Below are positions 8,720-17,600 of a DNA stretch of 64,000 nt, one piece after another; the first letter of the stretch is position 1; each line of letters starts with the position of its first letter. Origin of the DNA: Longimicrobiales bacterium. Lineage in GTDB: Bacteria; Gemmatimonadota; Gemmatimonadetes; Longimicrobiales; Gaopeijiaceae. Location: positions 1,144,501-1,208,500 of the forward strand of contig OY282361.1 of assembly GCA_958295645.1 (NCBI GenBank), read 5' to 3'. The notes beneath the pieces are model-generated. The model was not told the DNA's origin and ran no database searches. It saw nothing but the letters and a program-made list of their open reading frames with translations. A program made the translations under genes and the position numbers.

Positions 8720-11658
8720 GACGAGCCCAGCGCGGCCCGTTTTTCCGCCAGCTTCTCCATCCGCAGGCCCCACGAGGCGGCCTTCTCGCGCTCGCGGTTC
8801 ACCACTTCCGGCGGGGCCTTGGTCACGAACTGGCGATTGGCCAACTGGGCCTCCACCGCCTTCAGCCGCCCCGCGAGACGCTGAACTTCTCCTTCCAGCT
8901 TGGCGCGCTCGCGATCCAGGTCCACCAGTCCCTCCAACGGCAGGAACAGCTCGGTTCCGTCCACGAGAACGGCGCTGGCCCCCGGGGTTCCGGCAACGGG
9001 CGCCCCGGCGTCGACGGCATTCACGCGGGCCAGCCGGCGCAGCAGGTCTCCCCTTCCCCAAGCGAGCTCGCCCAGCCTGCCCGGCTTCACGTGCAACCGG
9101 ATTTCGCGTCCCTCTCCGACGCCGTATTCCTTGCGCAGCGCCCGCACGGCCGCGACCAGCTCCTGGAGCCAAGCGAACTCGCGCTCGGCAACCGGATCGT
9201 CCAGGCTCGCGTCGGGCTCCGGCCATCCGGCGGCGGCCAGCATTCCCCGCGCGTCCGGCCGCTCGGGCAACCGTCCCCAGAGCTCCTCCGTCACGAAGGG
9301 AACGACCGGATGCAGGAGCCTGCACACCGTGTCGAGCACGTGCACCAGAACCGCGCGCGCGGCCTCGGCTCCTTCGGCCGCCCCGGGTTGACCCGCCTCC
9401 CGTCCGCCGGCCTGGCCCGAGAGGCGATCCTTGGCGACCTCCAGGTACCAGTCGGCGAAGTCGCCCCGGAAGAAGTCGCGCAGGCCCTCGACGGCGGCGT
9501 GCATCCGGAGCGCTTCCAGGTCCTCGCCGACCCGCCTGACCGCAGCCTGGCGGCGAGAGAGAATCCAGCGGTCCTCCAACCGGAGGTCGCCGGCCACCTC
9601 CTCCAACGCCGGCGCCGGCTCCTCGCCTGCGGACTGCAGCACGAACCGGCCTGCGTTCCAGAGCTTGTTGACGAAGTTCCGGCCGGAGGCGAAGGAGGCC
9701 TCCAGATCCTCGTGGTCCAGACGGAGGTCCGCCCCCACTCCCGTCCCCGCGACCAGCGTGAAGCGCAGCGCGTCGGCGCCGTAGAGCCGAACCACTTCCA
9801 GCGGATCGATGCCGTTGCCCAGGGACTTGGACATCTTGCGCCCCTGCGCGTCGCGGACGGTTCCGTGCAGGTAGACCTCGCCGAACGGCGGCTCGCCCAT
9901 GGCGTAGCATCCCGCCATGACCATGCGCGCCACCCAGAAGAAGAGGATTTCGGGCGCGGTCGAAAGCACGTGGCCCGGATAGAAGAGGGCCAGGTCGGGC
10001 GTCCGGGCCGGCCAGCCGAAGACCGAGAAGGGCCACAGCCAGGAGGAGAACCACGTGTCCAGCACGTCCGGGTCCTGCTCGAGAGCCCGCCCGCCGCAGG
10101 CCGCGCACTCGTCCGGGTCCTCCCGCAGGGCCATGACGGCCTCGCAGTCGCCGCAGTACCAGACGGGGATGCGATGGCCCCACCACAGCTGCCGGGAGAT
10201 GCACCAGTCCCGGATGTTCTCCATCCACTGCTCGTAGACCTTGGTCCAGCGCGGCGGGGCGAAGGTCACCGCGCCGCTCCTCGAGGCGCCCAGCGCCGCC
10301 TCGGCCAACGGCTTCATGCGCACGAACCACTGGAGGCTGAGCCGGGACTCCACCACGGTGTCGCAACGGTAGCAACGGGGCACTGCATGCGTGCAGGAGT
10401 CGCGTCTCGCCAGCCGCCCCTGGGCGTCCAGCGCGGCCAGCACGGCTTCGCGGGCCTGGCTTCGGCCGAGGCCCCGGAACGCCTCGGGCGCGTTCTCGTT
10501 CATGACCGCCCGCTCGTCCATCACGTTCAGCGCCTCCAGCCCCGTCCTCGCGCCGATCTCGAAGTCGGCGGGGTCGTGGGCCGGCGTCACCTTCACCATG
10601 CCCGTCCCGAAGTCGGGGTCCACGTGCGCGTCGGCCACCACGGGGATGGTGCGGCCGGCCAGCGGGAGTTCGGCCGCGGCGCCCACCAACGGCGCGTAGC
10701 GGGGGTCGCCCGGGGCCACGGCCACGCCGGTGTCGCCGAGCATGGTCTCCGGGCGCGTGGTGGAAACGGTGAGGAACCAGCGGCCCTTCGAATCGCGGTC
10801 CACGGCGGTCGCCCCGGCGGCCCTGGCGCGATGGGCCGCCTCCTCGTGCCCCGGAGCCAGCGGATAGCGGAGATGCCACAGCGAGCCCTCCGTCTCCCGG
10901 CTCTCGGCCTCCTCGTTGGAGAGCGCGGTCAAGCATCGCGGGCACCAGTTGATGATGTACTCGCCGCGGTAGATCAAGCCGTCCTCGTAGAGCCGCACGA
11001 AGATCTCGCGCACCGCCCGGGACAGGCCCTCGTCCAGCGTGAAGCGCGCGCGGCTCCAGTCGCAGCTGCAGCCGATGGCCTTGAGCTGCTCCAGGATCTG
11101 GCCGCCGGTGCGGTCCACGTGCTCCCACACGCGACGCACGAACTCTGCGCGGCCCAGGTCGTGGCGGGACAGTCCTTCCTTGGCCAGGCGGCGCTCCACG
11201 ACGTTCTGGGTCGCGATGCCCGCGTGGTCGGTGCCGGGAATCCAGAGCGCGTTGCGTCCCTGCATCCGCCGCCAGCGGACCAGCACGTCCTGAATGGTGT
11301 TGTTCAGGCCGTGTCCCATGTGGAGGACGGCGGTCACGTTGGGGGGCGGGATGACGATCACGAAGGGCTCGGCGCCGCCCGGCTCGGCGGAGGCGCTGAA
11401 GCGGCCGCTCTCCTCCCAGAGCCGGAGGACGCGGGGCTCCACGGCCTTGGGGTCGAACACGCTGGGAAGCGCAGCCGGAGCCGTGTGCTCCGGGGTTTCG
11501 GAGAGGGCGGCGGGGCTTGGCGGGGCCGTGGGACTCGGCTGCGTCGTGCGGCTCGGCAGGGCCGTGGGGCTTGGCGGGGCCGTGGGGCCTGGCTGGGCCG
11601 TGGGGCTTGGCGGGGCCGCCGAACTCGGCTGGGCCGTGGGAGAGCGTTCGGGCGTCAA
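8716..11658 (-). CDS. valS: Valyl-tRNA synthetase
   Basis: Class I aminoacyl-tRNA synthetase that charges tRNA-Val, with an editing domain. HMGHG is the HIGH motif, GRKMSKSLGN the KMSKS loop, and CGDC with CAACGG forms a zinc knuckle. The C-terminal 70 residues form the tRNA-binding coiled coil. The conserved part begins at FDPKAVEPRVLRLWEES. Before it lies a Pro/Ser/Thr/Ala-rich tail of about 65 residues made of hexapeptide repeats. No ATG or GTG is available before that region. The TTG at 11656-11658 overlaps the preceding stop as TTGA and is the most economical start, giving 980 aa. Confidence 0.94.
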   Translation of the reverse strand: MTPERSPTAQPSSAAPPSPTAQPGPTAPPSPTALPSRTTQPSPTAPPSPAALSETPEHTAPAALPSVFDPKAVEPRVLRLWEESGRFSASAEPGGAEPFVIVIPPPNVTAVLHMGHGLNNTIQDVLVRWRRMQGRNALWIPGTDHAGIATQNVVERRLAKEGLSRHDLGRAEFVRRVWEHVDRTGGQILEQLKAIGCSCDWSRARFTLDEGLSRAVREIFVRLYEDGLIYRGEYIINWCPRCLTALSNEEAESRETEGSLWHLRYPLAPGHEEAAHRARAAGATAVDRDSKGRWFLTVSTTRPETMLGDTGVAVAPGDPRYAPLVGAAAELPLAGRTIPVVADAHVDPDFGTGMVKVTPAHDPADFEIGARTGLEALNVMDERAVMNENAPEAFRGLGRSQAREAVLAALDAQGRLARRDSCTHAVPRCYRCDTVVESRLSLQWFVRMKPLAEAALGASRSGAVTFAPPRWTKVYEQWMENIRDWCISRQLWWGHRIPVWYCGDCEAVMALREDPDECAACGGRALEQDPDVLDTWFSSWLWPFSVFGWPARTPDLALFYPGHVLSTAPEILFFWVARMVMAGCYAMGEPPFGEVYLHGTVRDAQGRKMSKSLGNGIDPLEVVRLYGADALRFTLVAGTGVGADLRLDHEDLEASFASGRNFVNKLWNAGRFVLQSAGEEPAPALEEVAGDLRLEDRWILSRRQAAVRRVGEDLEALRMHAAVEGLRDFFRGDFADWYLEVAKDRLSGQAGGREAGQPGAAEGAEAARAVLVHVLDTVCRLLHPVVPFVTEELWGRLPERPDARGMLAAAGWPEPDASLDDPVAEREFAWLQELVAAVRALRKEYGVGEGREIRLHVKPGRLGELAWGRGDLLRRLARVNAVDAGAPVAGTPGASAVLVDGTELFLPLEGLVDLDRERAKLEGEVQRLAGRLKAVEAQLANRQFVTKAPPEVVNREREKAASWGLRMEKLAEKRAALGSS
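11517..11650. repeat. 18-bp-type repeats encoding the ValS N-terminal tail
   Basis: GC-rich units built on CTTGGCGGGGCCGTGG recur with 18-bp spacing, some degenerate, encoding PSPTAP/PSPTAQ-type hexapeptides on the minus strand. They fall between the valS start and its catalytic core. The period keeps the frame. Confidence 0.85.
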
Positions 11659-12455
11659 CGGAGAGTCGCGCCCGTGGTGTCGGGCTCGGCGGCTCGGCTG
11701 GCCTCTCGGCGCAATCGCATCAGCTTGAGCCGCTCCTTCCAAGTCAGCTGCACGGCCCGGGTGCCGGCGGCCCGGTCGATTTCGCGGAAGCGGAAGGCCC
11801 GGTCGGCCTGGTCGCCGTTGTAGTCCGGAGCCGCGCCGAAGGTGAACGGCAACGGGAGCGGAACGCCTCCGAGATAGATGACGCCGTCCTGCGCGCCCCA
11901 CTTCTTGCCCTCGGAGTCGGTGTAGGTCCAGTCCATCGCCCGGCGCAGGGCTTCCGACTCGGACATGGCGGAGTCCTCCATGGCGCGAATCGCAACGAGG
12001 ATCTCCATGCGAAGCACCTCGTCCGGGGTCGGGCGCACCAATTCCGGCGCGACCGGCGTCCAGAGCCGCGGGTCGCCCTGCCCCGCCCTCAGCCGGTCCG
12101 CCGCCGACCGGTACTGGCCTTCGAAGCGAATGCGCACGTCCTCGTCGAAGGACGGCGCCTCCGGCACTTCGCCGGCCGGCGCCGGCGCGACGACCTCGAC
12201 GGGCTCGTCCTGGCTGGCCGGGTTGGGCTGCTCCACCTCGACGATCCGCACGGCCTCGATCGCTCGCAGGGCGGACGGGGAGCGAGCGGCCCGCACAGGA
12301 CCGTCCTCCGGCGGCGCCTCCGGGAAGGCGGGATAGAGCCGGAGCGCGGCCCAGTGCAGGCAAATCGAGAGGAGGAACCCCCCCGCAAGCGGCCATGCGC
12401 CTCTGGGCTTGGCCCGGGAGCGGGCGGCCGTCGGGTGATCCTTGGCGTTGGACAT
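11655..12455 (-). CDS. Membrane-anchored periplasmic protein of unknown function
   Basis: I do not recognise the family. The 266 residues have one N-terminal hydrophobic segment (WPLAGGFLLSICLHWAALRLY, residues about 21-41), then a Pro/Glu-rich stretch resembling a TonB-type linker, then a mixed domain with WTYTDSEGKKWG and GVIYLGGVPLPLPFTFG. Topology is probably N-in with a periplasmic C-terminus. A TonB-like protein is conceivable from the architecture, but there is no recognisable TonB C-terminal domain. Its stop overlaps the valS TTG, so it probably drives valS translation. ATG at 12453-12455 is the start. Confidence 0.65.
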   Translation of the reverse strand: MSNAKDHPTAARSRAKPRGAWPLAGGFLLSICLHWAALRLYPAFPEAPPEDGPVRAARSPSALRAIEAVRIVEVEQPNPASQDEPVEVVAPAPAGEVPEAPSFDEDVRIRFEGQYRSAADRLRAGQGDPRLWTPVAPELVRPTPDEVLRMEILVAIRAMEDSAMSESEALRRAMDWTYTDSEGKKWGAQDGVIYLGGVPLPLPFTFGAAPDYNGDQADRAFRFREIDRAAGTRAVQLTWKERLKLMRLRREASRAAEPDTTGATLR

Positions 12456-12524
12456 GATCCTACAAGTGTACCATCCCGCCGCCGTCCTGGCCGACTTGGG
12501 TTCCCGGGCGCAGCTGGCCGGGTT

Positions 12525-13163
12525 CTAGTATGTCGGCGCCAGCGGCTTGTCGGCCTCCACCGGATTGCTCACCGAGGAGCCGCAGGAGAGCGAGACTTCG
12601 ACGGCGTCTCCGGGGCGGAGCCGACCGACGCCCTCCGGCGTCCCGGTGGCCAGCAGGTCTCCCGGCAGAAGGGTCATGAAGCGCGAGATGTAGCTCACCA
12701 GGAAGCGAAGGGGGAAGATCATGTCGGCGGCCTCTCCCTGCTGGCGCGACTGGCCGTTCACCCGCGTCGAGACGGACAGGGCCTCCGGGTCGAGGCCGGC
12801 CGCCTGCACGGGAAGGCCGACCGGACAGAAGGTGTCGAAACCCTTCGCGCGGGTCCATTGGTGGTCTCTTCGCTGGATTGCCCGGGCCGTGACGTCGTTG
12901 AGCGCAACGACGCCGGCGACCTGCTCCCAAGCGCGCGACTCGGGCGTGTGGCGGCAACGGCCTCCGATCAACAACCCGATCTCGCCCTCGAAGTCGACAC
13001 GCCCGGCGTCCGGAGGCACCCGAATGGGCGCGCCCTCGGGAATCAGCGCAGAGGGAGGCTTGAGAAAGAGGAGCGGCTCGGAGGGGACGGCATGGCCCAG
13101 CTCGGCCGCGTGGCGCGCGTAGTTCCGGCCCACGCACACGATCTTGCCGACCTCGGAGAACAC
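12525..13163 (-). CDS. Fumarylacetoacetate hydrolase (FAH) family protein
   Basis: Metal-dependent FAH-fold enzyme; relatives hydrolyse acylpyruvates or act on oxaloacetate. Visible motifs are VCVGRNYARHAAELG at the N-terminus, FEGEIGLLIG with metal-binding acids, LNDVTARAIQ, KGFDTFCPVG and GDLLATGTPEGVG. From the GTG at 13161-13163 it has 212 residues, close to short FAHD1-type members. A GTG at 13227-13229, just after the small membrane protein's stop, would add 22 residues and is the coupling-based alternative. The exact substrate cannot be read from the sequence. Confidence 0.87.
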   Translation of the reverse strand: MFSEVGKIVCVGRNYARHAAELGHAVPSEPLLFLKPPSALIPEGAPIRVPPDAGRVDFEGEIGLLIGGRCRHTPESRAWEQVAGVVALNDVTARAIQRRDHQWTRAKGFDTFCPVGLPVQAAGLDPEALSVSTRVNGQSRQQGEAADMIFPLRFLVSYISRFMTLLPGDLLATGTPEGVGRLRPGDAVEVSLSCGSSVSNPVEADKPLAPTY

Positions 13164-13230
13164 GCTGGTCCACGAACGATCCTGCGGTTCGAGTGGGCTG
13201 TCATGTTCCTGCCCGCGTTCTTCGGTCACG

Positions 13231-13428
13231 TCAGTCGGCGGGACGCCCGTGGATCGCAGCGCCGACGATCGCCGCCAACGAAGCGACAAGCAGGAAGCCG
13301 GCGATGACCGTCCACCAGAAACCCACGTCCGAGCGTCCGCCCTGCCAACCGATGACCGACGTCCGCATCGCGGCCGCGGCCAAGGCGAACAAGCCGAGAC
13401 CAGCAAGAAACCCTAGGCCCTTCTTCAT
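13231..13428 (-). CDS. Small two-helix membrane protein
   Basis: Sixty-five residues with two hydrophobic helices (about residues 4-21 and 38-59) separated by a short polar loop containing RTSVIGWQGGRSD. There is no family I recognise. GGGAG six bases before the ATG at 13426-13428 supports real translation, and the FAH gene follows immediately. It opens a new unit just after the terminator at 13466-13488. Confidence 0.6.
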   Translation of the reverse strand: MKKGLGFLAGLGLFALAAAAMRTSVIGWQGGRSDVGFWWTVIAGFLLVASLAAIVGAAIHGRPAD

Positions 13429-13465
13429 CGCGAGGCTCCCGTCGAGTGATGGCGTTTGGACCCCG

Positions 13466-13488
13466 AAAAACTACCGGATTCGCGGTAG
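13466..13488 (-). terminator. Intrinsic terminator of the DUF4159-to-dinG operon
   Basis: On the minus strand CTACCG, a six-base loop, CGGTAG and then TTTTT form a classic hairpin plus T-run. It lies about 100 bases past the dinG stop and just upstream of the small membrane protein. Confidence 0.75.
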
Positions 13489-13587
13489 CGGGTGCAAGCA
13501 CCGGAGCCCAGCCTGACGCGCGCCGGCTACGCGACCGCCTGCATCGCCGCCGCCGTGGCTCGGCGTCCCGGCCCTCTCGCTCGGAGC

Positions 13588-16335
13588 CTACGCCGGACCG
13601 GCTGGAGCGGACGGAGCCGGTGGACGGGCCCGGGAGGCGCGGTAGAACTCGTTCAGGCGATCGCGGAGCGCCGGCCAGTCCTCGTAGTGGACCGGCATGG
13701 GAGGCAGCGCGGCCTTCAGCAGACGGCCGTACGTCTTCGTCTCGATGCGTTCGTCCAGCAGGACGATGGCCCCCCGGTCGGCCCGGCTCCGAATCAGACG
13801 GCCGACGCCCTGCTTCAGCCGGAGTCCCGCCACGGGCACCGAGTAGCCCAGGAAGGGATCTTCGCCCGACGCCTTCATCAGTTCCTCGCGGGCGGCGGTG
13901 ACGGGCTCGTTGGGCACCAGAAAGGGAAGCTTGTGGATCAGGAGCGCCCGAAGCGGGTCGCCGGGCACGTCGACTCCCTCCCAAAACGAAGCGGTCCCGA
14001 GCAGGATGCCGTTTCCCGCCCTCGCGAACTCCCGAATCAGCAGTCCGCGCGGCTTTCGGCCCTGGACGAAGACCGGCCAACGCGCGCTCCCGTGGCTCTC
14101 CATCCAGCCGGCGACGCCCTTCAGCGCCTTGTACGACGTGAAGAGGGCCATGACGCCGCCACCCGCGACGGTCGCCAGATCGCACAGCACGCCGCCGACT
14201 TCCTCGGAGGGCATCTCGCGCCACCTCGGCGACGACACGGGCCGGTCGTAGGACTTGGCGACGTGCCCGGAGCCGCCCCTGCGTCCGACGGCCAGCAAGC
14301 CCTGCCTGCGGTAGTCGAAGGGGGACTCGACGATCTCCTCCCGCACCTGGAGTCCGGGCGCGTTCAGCCCGACCCACTGCCTCACGTAGTCGAAGTCGCC
14401 GTCCATCGCCAGCGTCGCGGAGGTGAGGACGGCGGTGTTCACGCGGCCAAACAGATGTTCTTCCAACAGCGGCCCTACGCGCACCGGCGCCGAGGCGACC
14501 ACGGTTCCGGCGCGGCCCGAACGGAACCCGTCCCTCTCGACCCAGCGAACCCAGTCCTCGCGTTCCAGGTCGCCGGGCAGCAGGCACCGCCGCAACGACG
14601 CCTCGACGTCCTCGAGCCTGGATTTCGAGCCTCGCAAGTCCAGCAGCCGTCCCTGCAGGTCCGCGCTCAGCTCCTCGCCGTCCTCCGCCAAGCGTTCGCA
14701 GATCCCGCCCAGCTCGCTGCACAGGTCGCCCAACGCCAGCAGGAAGCTCTCGAGCGCCTCGCGGGTCTCGGGATCGTCCGCGGGCTCGAGGCCGGCTCCG
14801 GCAGGCAACCTGAGGCGGTCGCTCCGGCCGGCGTGCATGTCCATCCAGGCCGCGACGGCGGCGAAGCAGTCGTCGGTGCGGGCGCGCGCCGCGGCCACCG
14901 CCTTCGGAGCGCGTTCGGCGATCCGTTCGAGCAGCGCCTCGGCCAGCGGCCCCTCCGTCCGGCGAAGCGCGGCGGCGGTGGCGGCGAGCAGCCCTTTCTG
15001 CCGCAGGTCGAGCCTGGACAGCAACTTGAGCACGCCGGGGCGCGCGAGTCTCGACAGCATCGACCGGGTCGCCGACTCCTCCAAGTGGTGCGCCTCGTCG
15101 AAGATCACGCGGCGGTAGCGCGGCAGGACGGCCGGATGGTCGTAGTTCTGGGCGGCCATTCGCACGCGCAAGTCGGTGAAGAAGAGGGCGTGGTTGACGA
15201 CGAGCACGTCGGCCACGGCCACCCTTCGGCGGGCCCGGTAGTAGTGGCAGTCGGCGTAGTGCGGGCACTTCTTGCCGAGGCAGGCGTCCGTGTCGCTCTT
15301 CACCTCGTCCCAGACTTCCGCCGCAGGCTTGAACGACAGGTCGCTCCGGGAGCCGTCCTGGGTCTTGTCCAGCCAGTCCATGAGCGCTTCGAGATCCGGC
15401 GAGCGCCCGTCCGCGAACAAGTCCGCCGCCGACTGGGCCGCCAGCCGGGCCCTGCGGATGGAGACGTAGTTGCGACGGCCCTTGAACAGCGCCCACTTGA
15501 CCCGCGGCCCGCCCAGCGCCTCCGCCGCCATGGGCAGATCCTTCTCGACGATCTGCTCCTGCAAGTTGATGGTGTTCGTGGAGACGATGGTCTTCTCGCC
15601 GTTGCGAAGCGCCCAGTCGGCGGCGGGCAGCAAGTACGCGATGGACTTGCCGGTGCCTGTGCCGGCCTCCACGAGCCCGGTGCCCCCCTCGTTGAAGCAG
15701 TCCACGACGAAGCGAAGCATGTCGCGTTGTCCCGGCCGGTCCTCGTACCCCGGCCTTGCCGAGAAGAGGCTGCCGGGGGCCAGCCGCGCGGCCAGCGACG
15801 CCCCGTCGAGCCGCTGGGGCTCGGGGGGGGCGGACGTCAAGTCCCCGAACCGCGGCCCCGCGGGCTTGTCCCAGTCCAACATGTCCTGCAGGCGGTCCCA
15901 GATCTGCCGGTCCCTCTCCACTCTGGCCCGGGTCTCCTCGCTCACGGCCAGGAGCTCCGAGGGCGTGCTTGCCGTTTGGGCGTCCTTCACCAGCCTATCG
16001 AAGTCCTCGTCGGCCAGCCGGCCCTCTGCCCAAAGCGCCTTCAGCGCTTCGACGAGCTGATCCCCAGCGGCTTCCAGCGAGCGTCCGTCGTCTCTGCTTG
16101 GCCCGCGCCGGACTTCCTTGGCGGTCTCGCGAATCCGCGCGGCCACGGCCCGAACTCGTTCAAAGCCCGCCCGGAGCTCTTCGACGACGGCCACGAGCTC
16201 CGGGAGCGTCTTCGCCCTCACGACCACGTCCAGCAACCGCTCGTAGTCGGCGCGCGAGATCCGGTCGCGGCTCCAGCAGTCCGCGAGCATCTCGACGACC
16301 TTGTCGCTGGCCTCTTCGAACGAAGGGGCCGTCAC
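13588..16335 (-). CDS. dinG: DinG/XPD-like superfamily 2 DNA helicase
   Basis: ATP-dependent 5'-3' helicase of the DinG/YoaA group, involved in repair of damaged or structured DNA. Walker A is EAGTGTGKS, the DEAH box reads FDEAHH, NHALFF follows the Fe-S region, and the C-terminal motif is GRLIRSRADRG. Cysteines C-x4-C-x5-C fall in the Fe-S domain. The fourth ligand position, normally NYxC, reads NYVS. The first 170 residues precede the helicase core and contain two similar helical repeats (about 5-62 and 87-144). It starts at GTG 16333-16335 overlapping the previous stop (GTGA); 915 aa. It is the last gene before the terminator. Confidence 0.88.
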   Translation of the reverse strand: MTAPSFEEASDKVVEMLADCWSRDRISRADYERLLDVVVRAKTLPELVAVVEELRAGFERVRAVAARIRETAKEVRRGPSRDDGRSLEAAGDQLVEALKALWAEGRLADEDFDRLVKDAQTASTPSELLAVSEETRARVERDRQIWDRLQDMLDWDKPAGPRFGDLTSAPPEPQRLDGASLAARLAPGSLFSARPGYEDRPGQRDMLRFVVDCFNEGGTGLVEAGTGTGKSIAYLLPAADWALRNGEKTIVSTNTINLQEQIVEKDLPMAAEALGGPRVKWALFKGRRNYVSIRRARLAAQSAADLFADGRSPDLEALMDWLDKTQDGSRSDLSFKPAAEVWDEVKSDTDACLGKKCPHYADCHYYRARRRVAVADVLVVNHALFFTDLRVRMAAQNYDHPAVLPRYRRVIFDEAHHLEESATRSMLSRLARPGVLKLLSRLDLRQKGLLAATAAALRRTEGPLAEALLERIAERAPKAVAAARARTDDCFAAVAAWMDMHAGRSDRLRLPAGAGLEPADDPETREALESFLLALGDLCSELGGICERLAEDGEELSADLQGRLLDLRGSKSRLEDVEASLRRCLLPGDLEREDWVRWVERDGFRSGRAGTVVASAPVRVGPLLEEHLFGRVNTAVLTSATLAMDGDFDYVRQWVGLNAPGLQVREEIVESPFDYRRQGLLAVGRRGGSGHVAKSYDRPVSSPRWREMPSEEVGGVLCDLATVAGGGVMALFTSYKALKGVAGWMESHGSARWPVFVQGRKPRGLLIREFARAGNGILLGTASFWEGVDVPGDPLRALLIHKLPFLVPNEPVTAAREELMKASGEDPFLGYSVPVAGLRLKQGVGRLIRSRADRGAIVLLDERIETKTYGRLLKAALPPMPVHYEDWPALRDRLNEFYRASRARPPAPSAPAGPA

Positions 16336-17600
16336 GTCTTCAGCTTCTTCTTCTTCGCGGCGGGAAAGAGCACGTTGTTGAGGATGAGCCGGTAGCCGGG
16401 CGAGTTGGGATGCAGGTCCAAGTTGGTGGGCGAGTCCCCGATCTGGTGCTCGGGGTCCTCCGGATCGTGTCCGCCGTAATAGGTCCAGGTTCCCTCGCCG
16501 GCCGTTCCATGCAGGTACTTGGCCCGGTCCCCCTCCTTGGCGAGCTGCACGACGCCCGGCTTCAGCCGCTCGGCCGAGAACGACGTGGTGAGCCCGTAGA
16601 AGTCGGGCAGGACGGCCTCGTGACTCTGTGTGAGCATCGCCGGAACAGGATCGAACTTGGCCGAGAATTCAAATAAGGTAAAGGTACCTAACTCTTTTCG
16701 CCATGGCGTGTTGACTTGATGTCCGTCTATGTCGGAGAAGGCATTCACCGAAGGCGACACCTGCACTTGCGCGTCCTGAAACGCCATTGCCCTGCCCCAG
16801 TCCATGCGGTCGCTGGCGGCGGGATCGGGCGGCGTTCCGTCGGAGTAGGCTGCGGCGATGTCCACGCCGGCCGCGGCCAGCGCCAGCTCCAGGGTCTCGG
16901 GCGCCGAGCACATGGCGAACAGAAATCCTCCCGCCTCCACGTACGCCTTGATGTCCCGGCCGACCGCCTTCTTGAGCGCGGGCACGTCCGAGAACCCGAG
17001 CGCGCGGGCCTGCTCTTCGTTGCGGGCCACTTCCTCCTCCAGCCAGGGCGCACCCGCGTAGGTGATGTAGAACTTGGAGTACTGGCCGGTGAAGTCCTCG
17101 TGGTGGAGGTGGAGCCATTCGTAGCGGTCCATGCCGCCGCCCAGGATGTCCTCGTCCCAGACCTTCTCGTAGGGGATCTCGGCGTACTCCAGCGCCATGG
17201 TGACGGCGTCGTCCCAGGGGGCGCTGTTGGGCGGCGTGTAGATGGCGATCTTGGTGGCCTTCTCCAGGACAATGGCGTCCATGTTGGACTCGGCGACGAC
17301 GCCTCGGATGCGCGCCTCCGCCGCCGCGCCGACGGGGGCCGTCGTCACGCCCATGAGGGCCGCACGGCGCCGCACGGCCTCCGTGTCCGGCAGCAGGAAG
17401 GCGCCGCCCCGGTAGTTGAGCAGCCACTCCGCCGTGCCGCCTTGGTCCAGGACGGCGTAGGCGAGACCGTACGCTTTGAGGTGATTGGCTTGGCCGCGAT
17501 CCATCGGGACCAGGACGGACTGGCCCTGGGCTCCGGAGAAGACGGCGGCGGACAACGCGAGCAGGGCTGCCGCGCGGGAGACGGAGGGAGGCCGGATCAC
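16332..17600 (-). CDS. Exported protein of the 'asparagine synthetase B-like' group
   Basis: A secreted protein of 422 residues with an N-terminal signal peptide (ALLALSAAVFSGAQGQ). The mature N-terminus, VLVPMDRGQANHLKAYGLAY, and WLLNYRGGAFLL match proteins labelled asparagine synthetase B in other phyla. I see no glutaminase cysteine or ATP-pyrophosphatase loop, so I think that name is wrong. A GATase-like or ThuA-like fold, as in the adjacent DUF4159, is suggested by GGFLFAMCSAPET but is not established. It starts at GTG 17598-17600 with a GTGA overlap and is coupled on both sides. A small AT-rich codon patch lies near 16660-16700. Confidence 0.7.
   Translation of the reverse strand: MIRPPSVSRAAALLALSAAVFSGAQGQSVLVPMDRGQANHLKAYGLAYAVLDQGGTAEWLLNYRGGAFLLPDTEAVRRRAALMGVTTAPVGAAAEARIRGVVAESNMDAIVLEKATKIAIYTPPNSAPWDDAVTMALEYAEIPYEKVWDEDILGGGMDRYEWLHLHHEDFTGQYSKFYITYAGAPWLEEEVARNEEQARALGFSDVPALKKAVGRDIKAYVEAGGFLFAMCSAPETLELALAAAGVDIAAAYSDGTPPDPAASDRMDWGRAMAFQDAQVQVSPSVNAFSDIDGHQVNTPWRKELGTFTLFEFSAKFDPVPAMLTQSHEAVLPDFYGLTTSFSAERLKPGVVQLAKEGDRAKYLHGTAGEGTWTYYGGHDPEDPEHQIGDSPTNLDLHPNSPGYRLILNNVLFPAAKKKKLKT

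Noticed and set aside
16332-17600. True asparagine synthetase
   Set aside because: The name attaches to similar proteins, but the N-terminal cysteine and the ATP-pyrophosphatase SGG loop are not visible, and a signal peptide is present.
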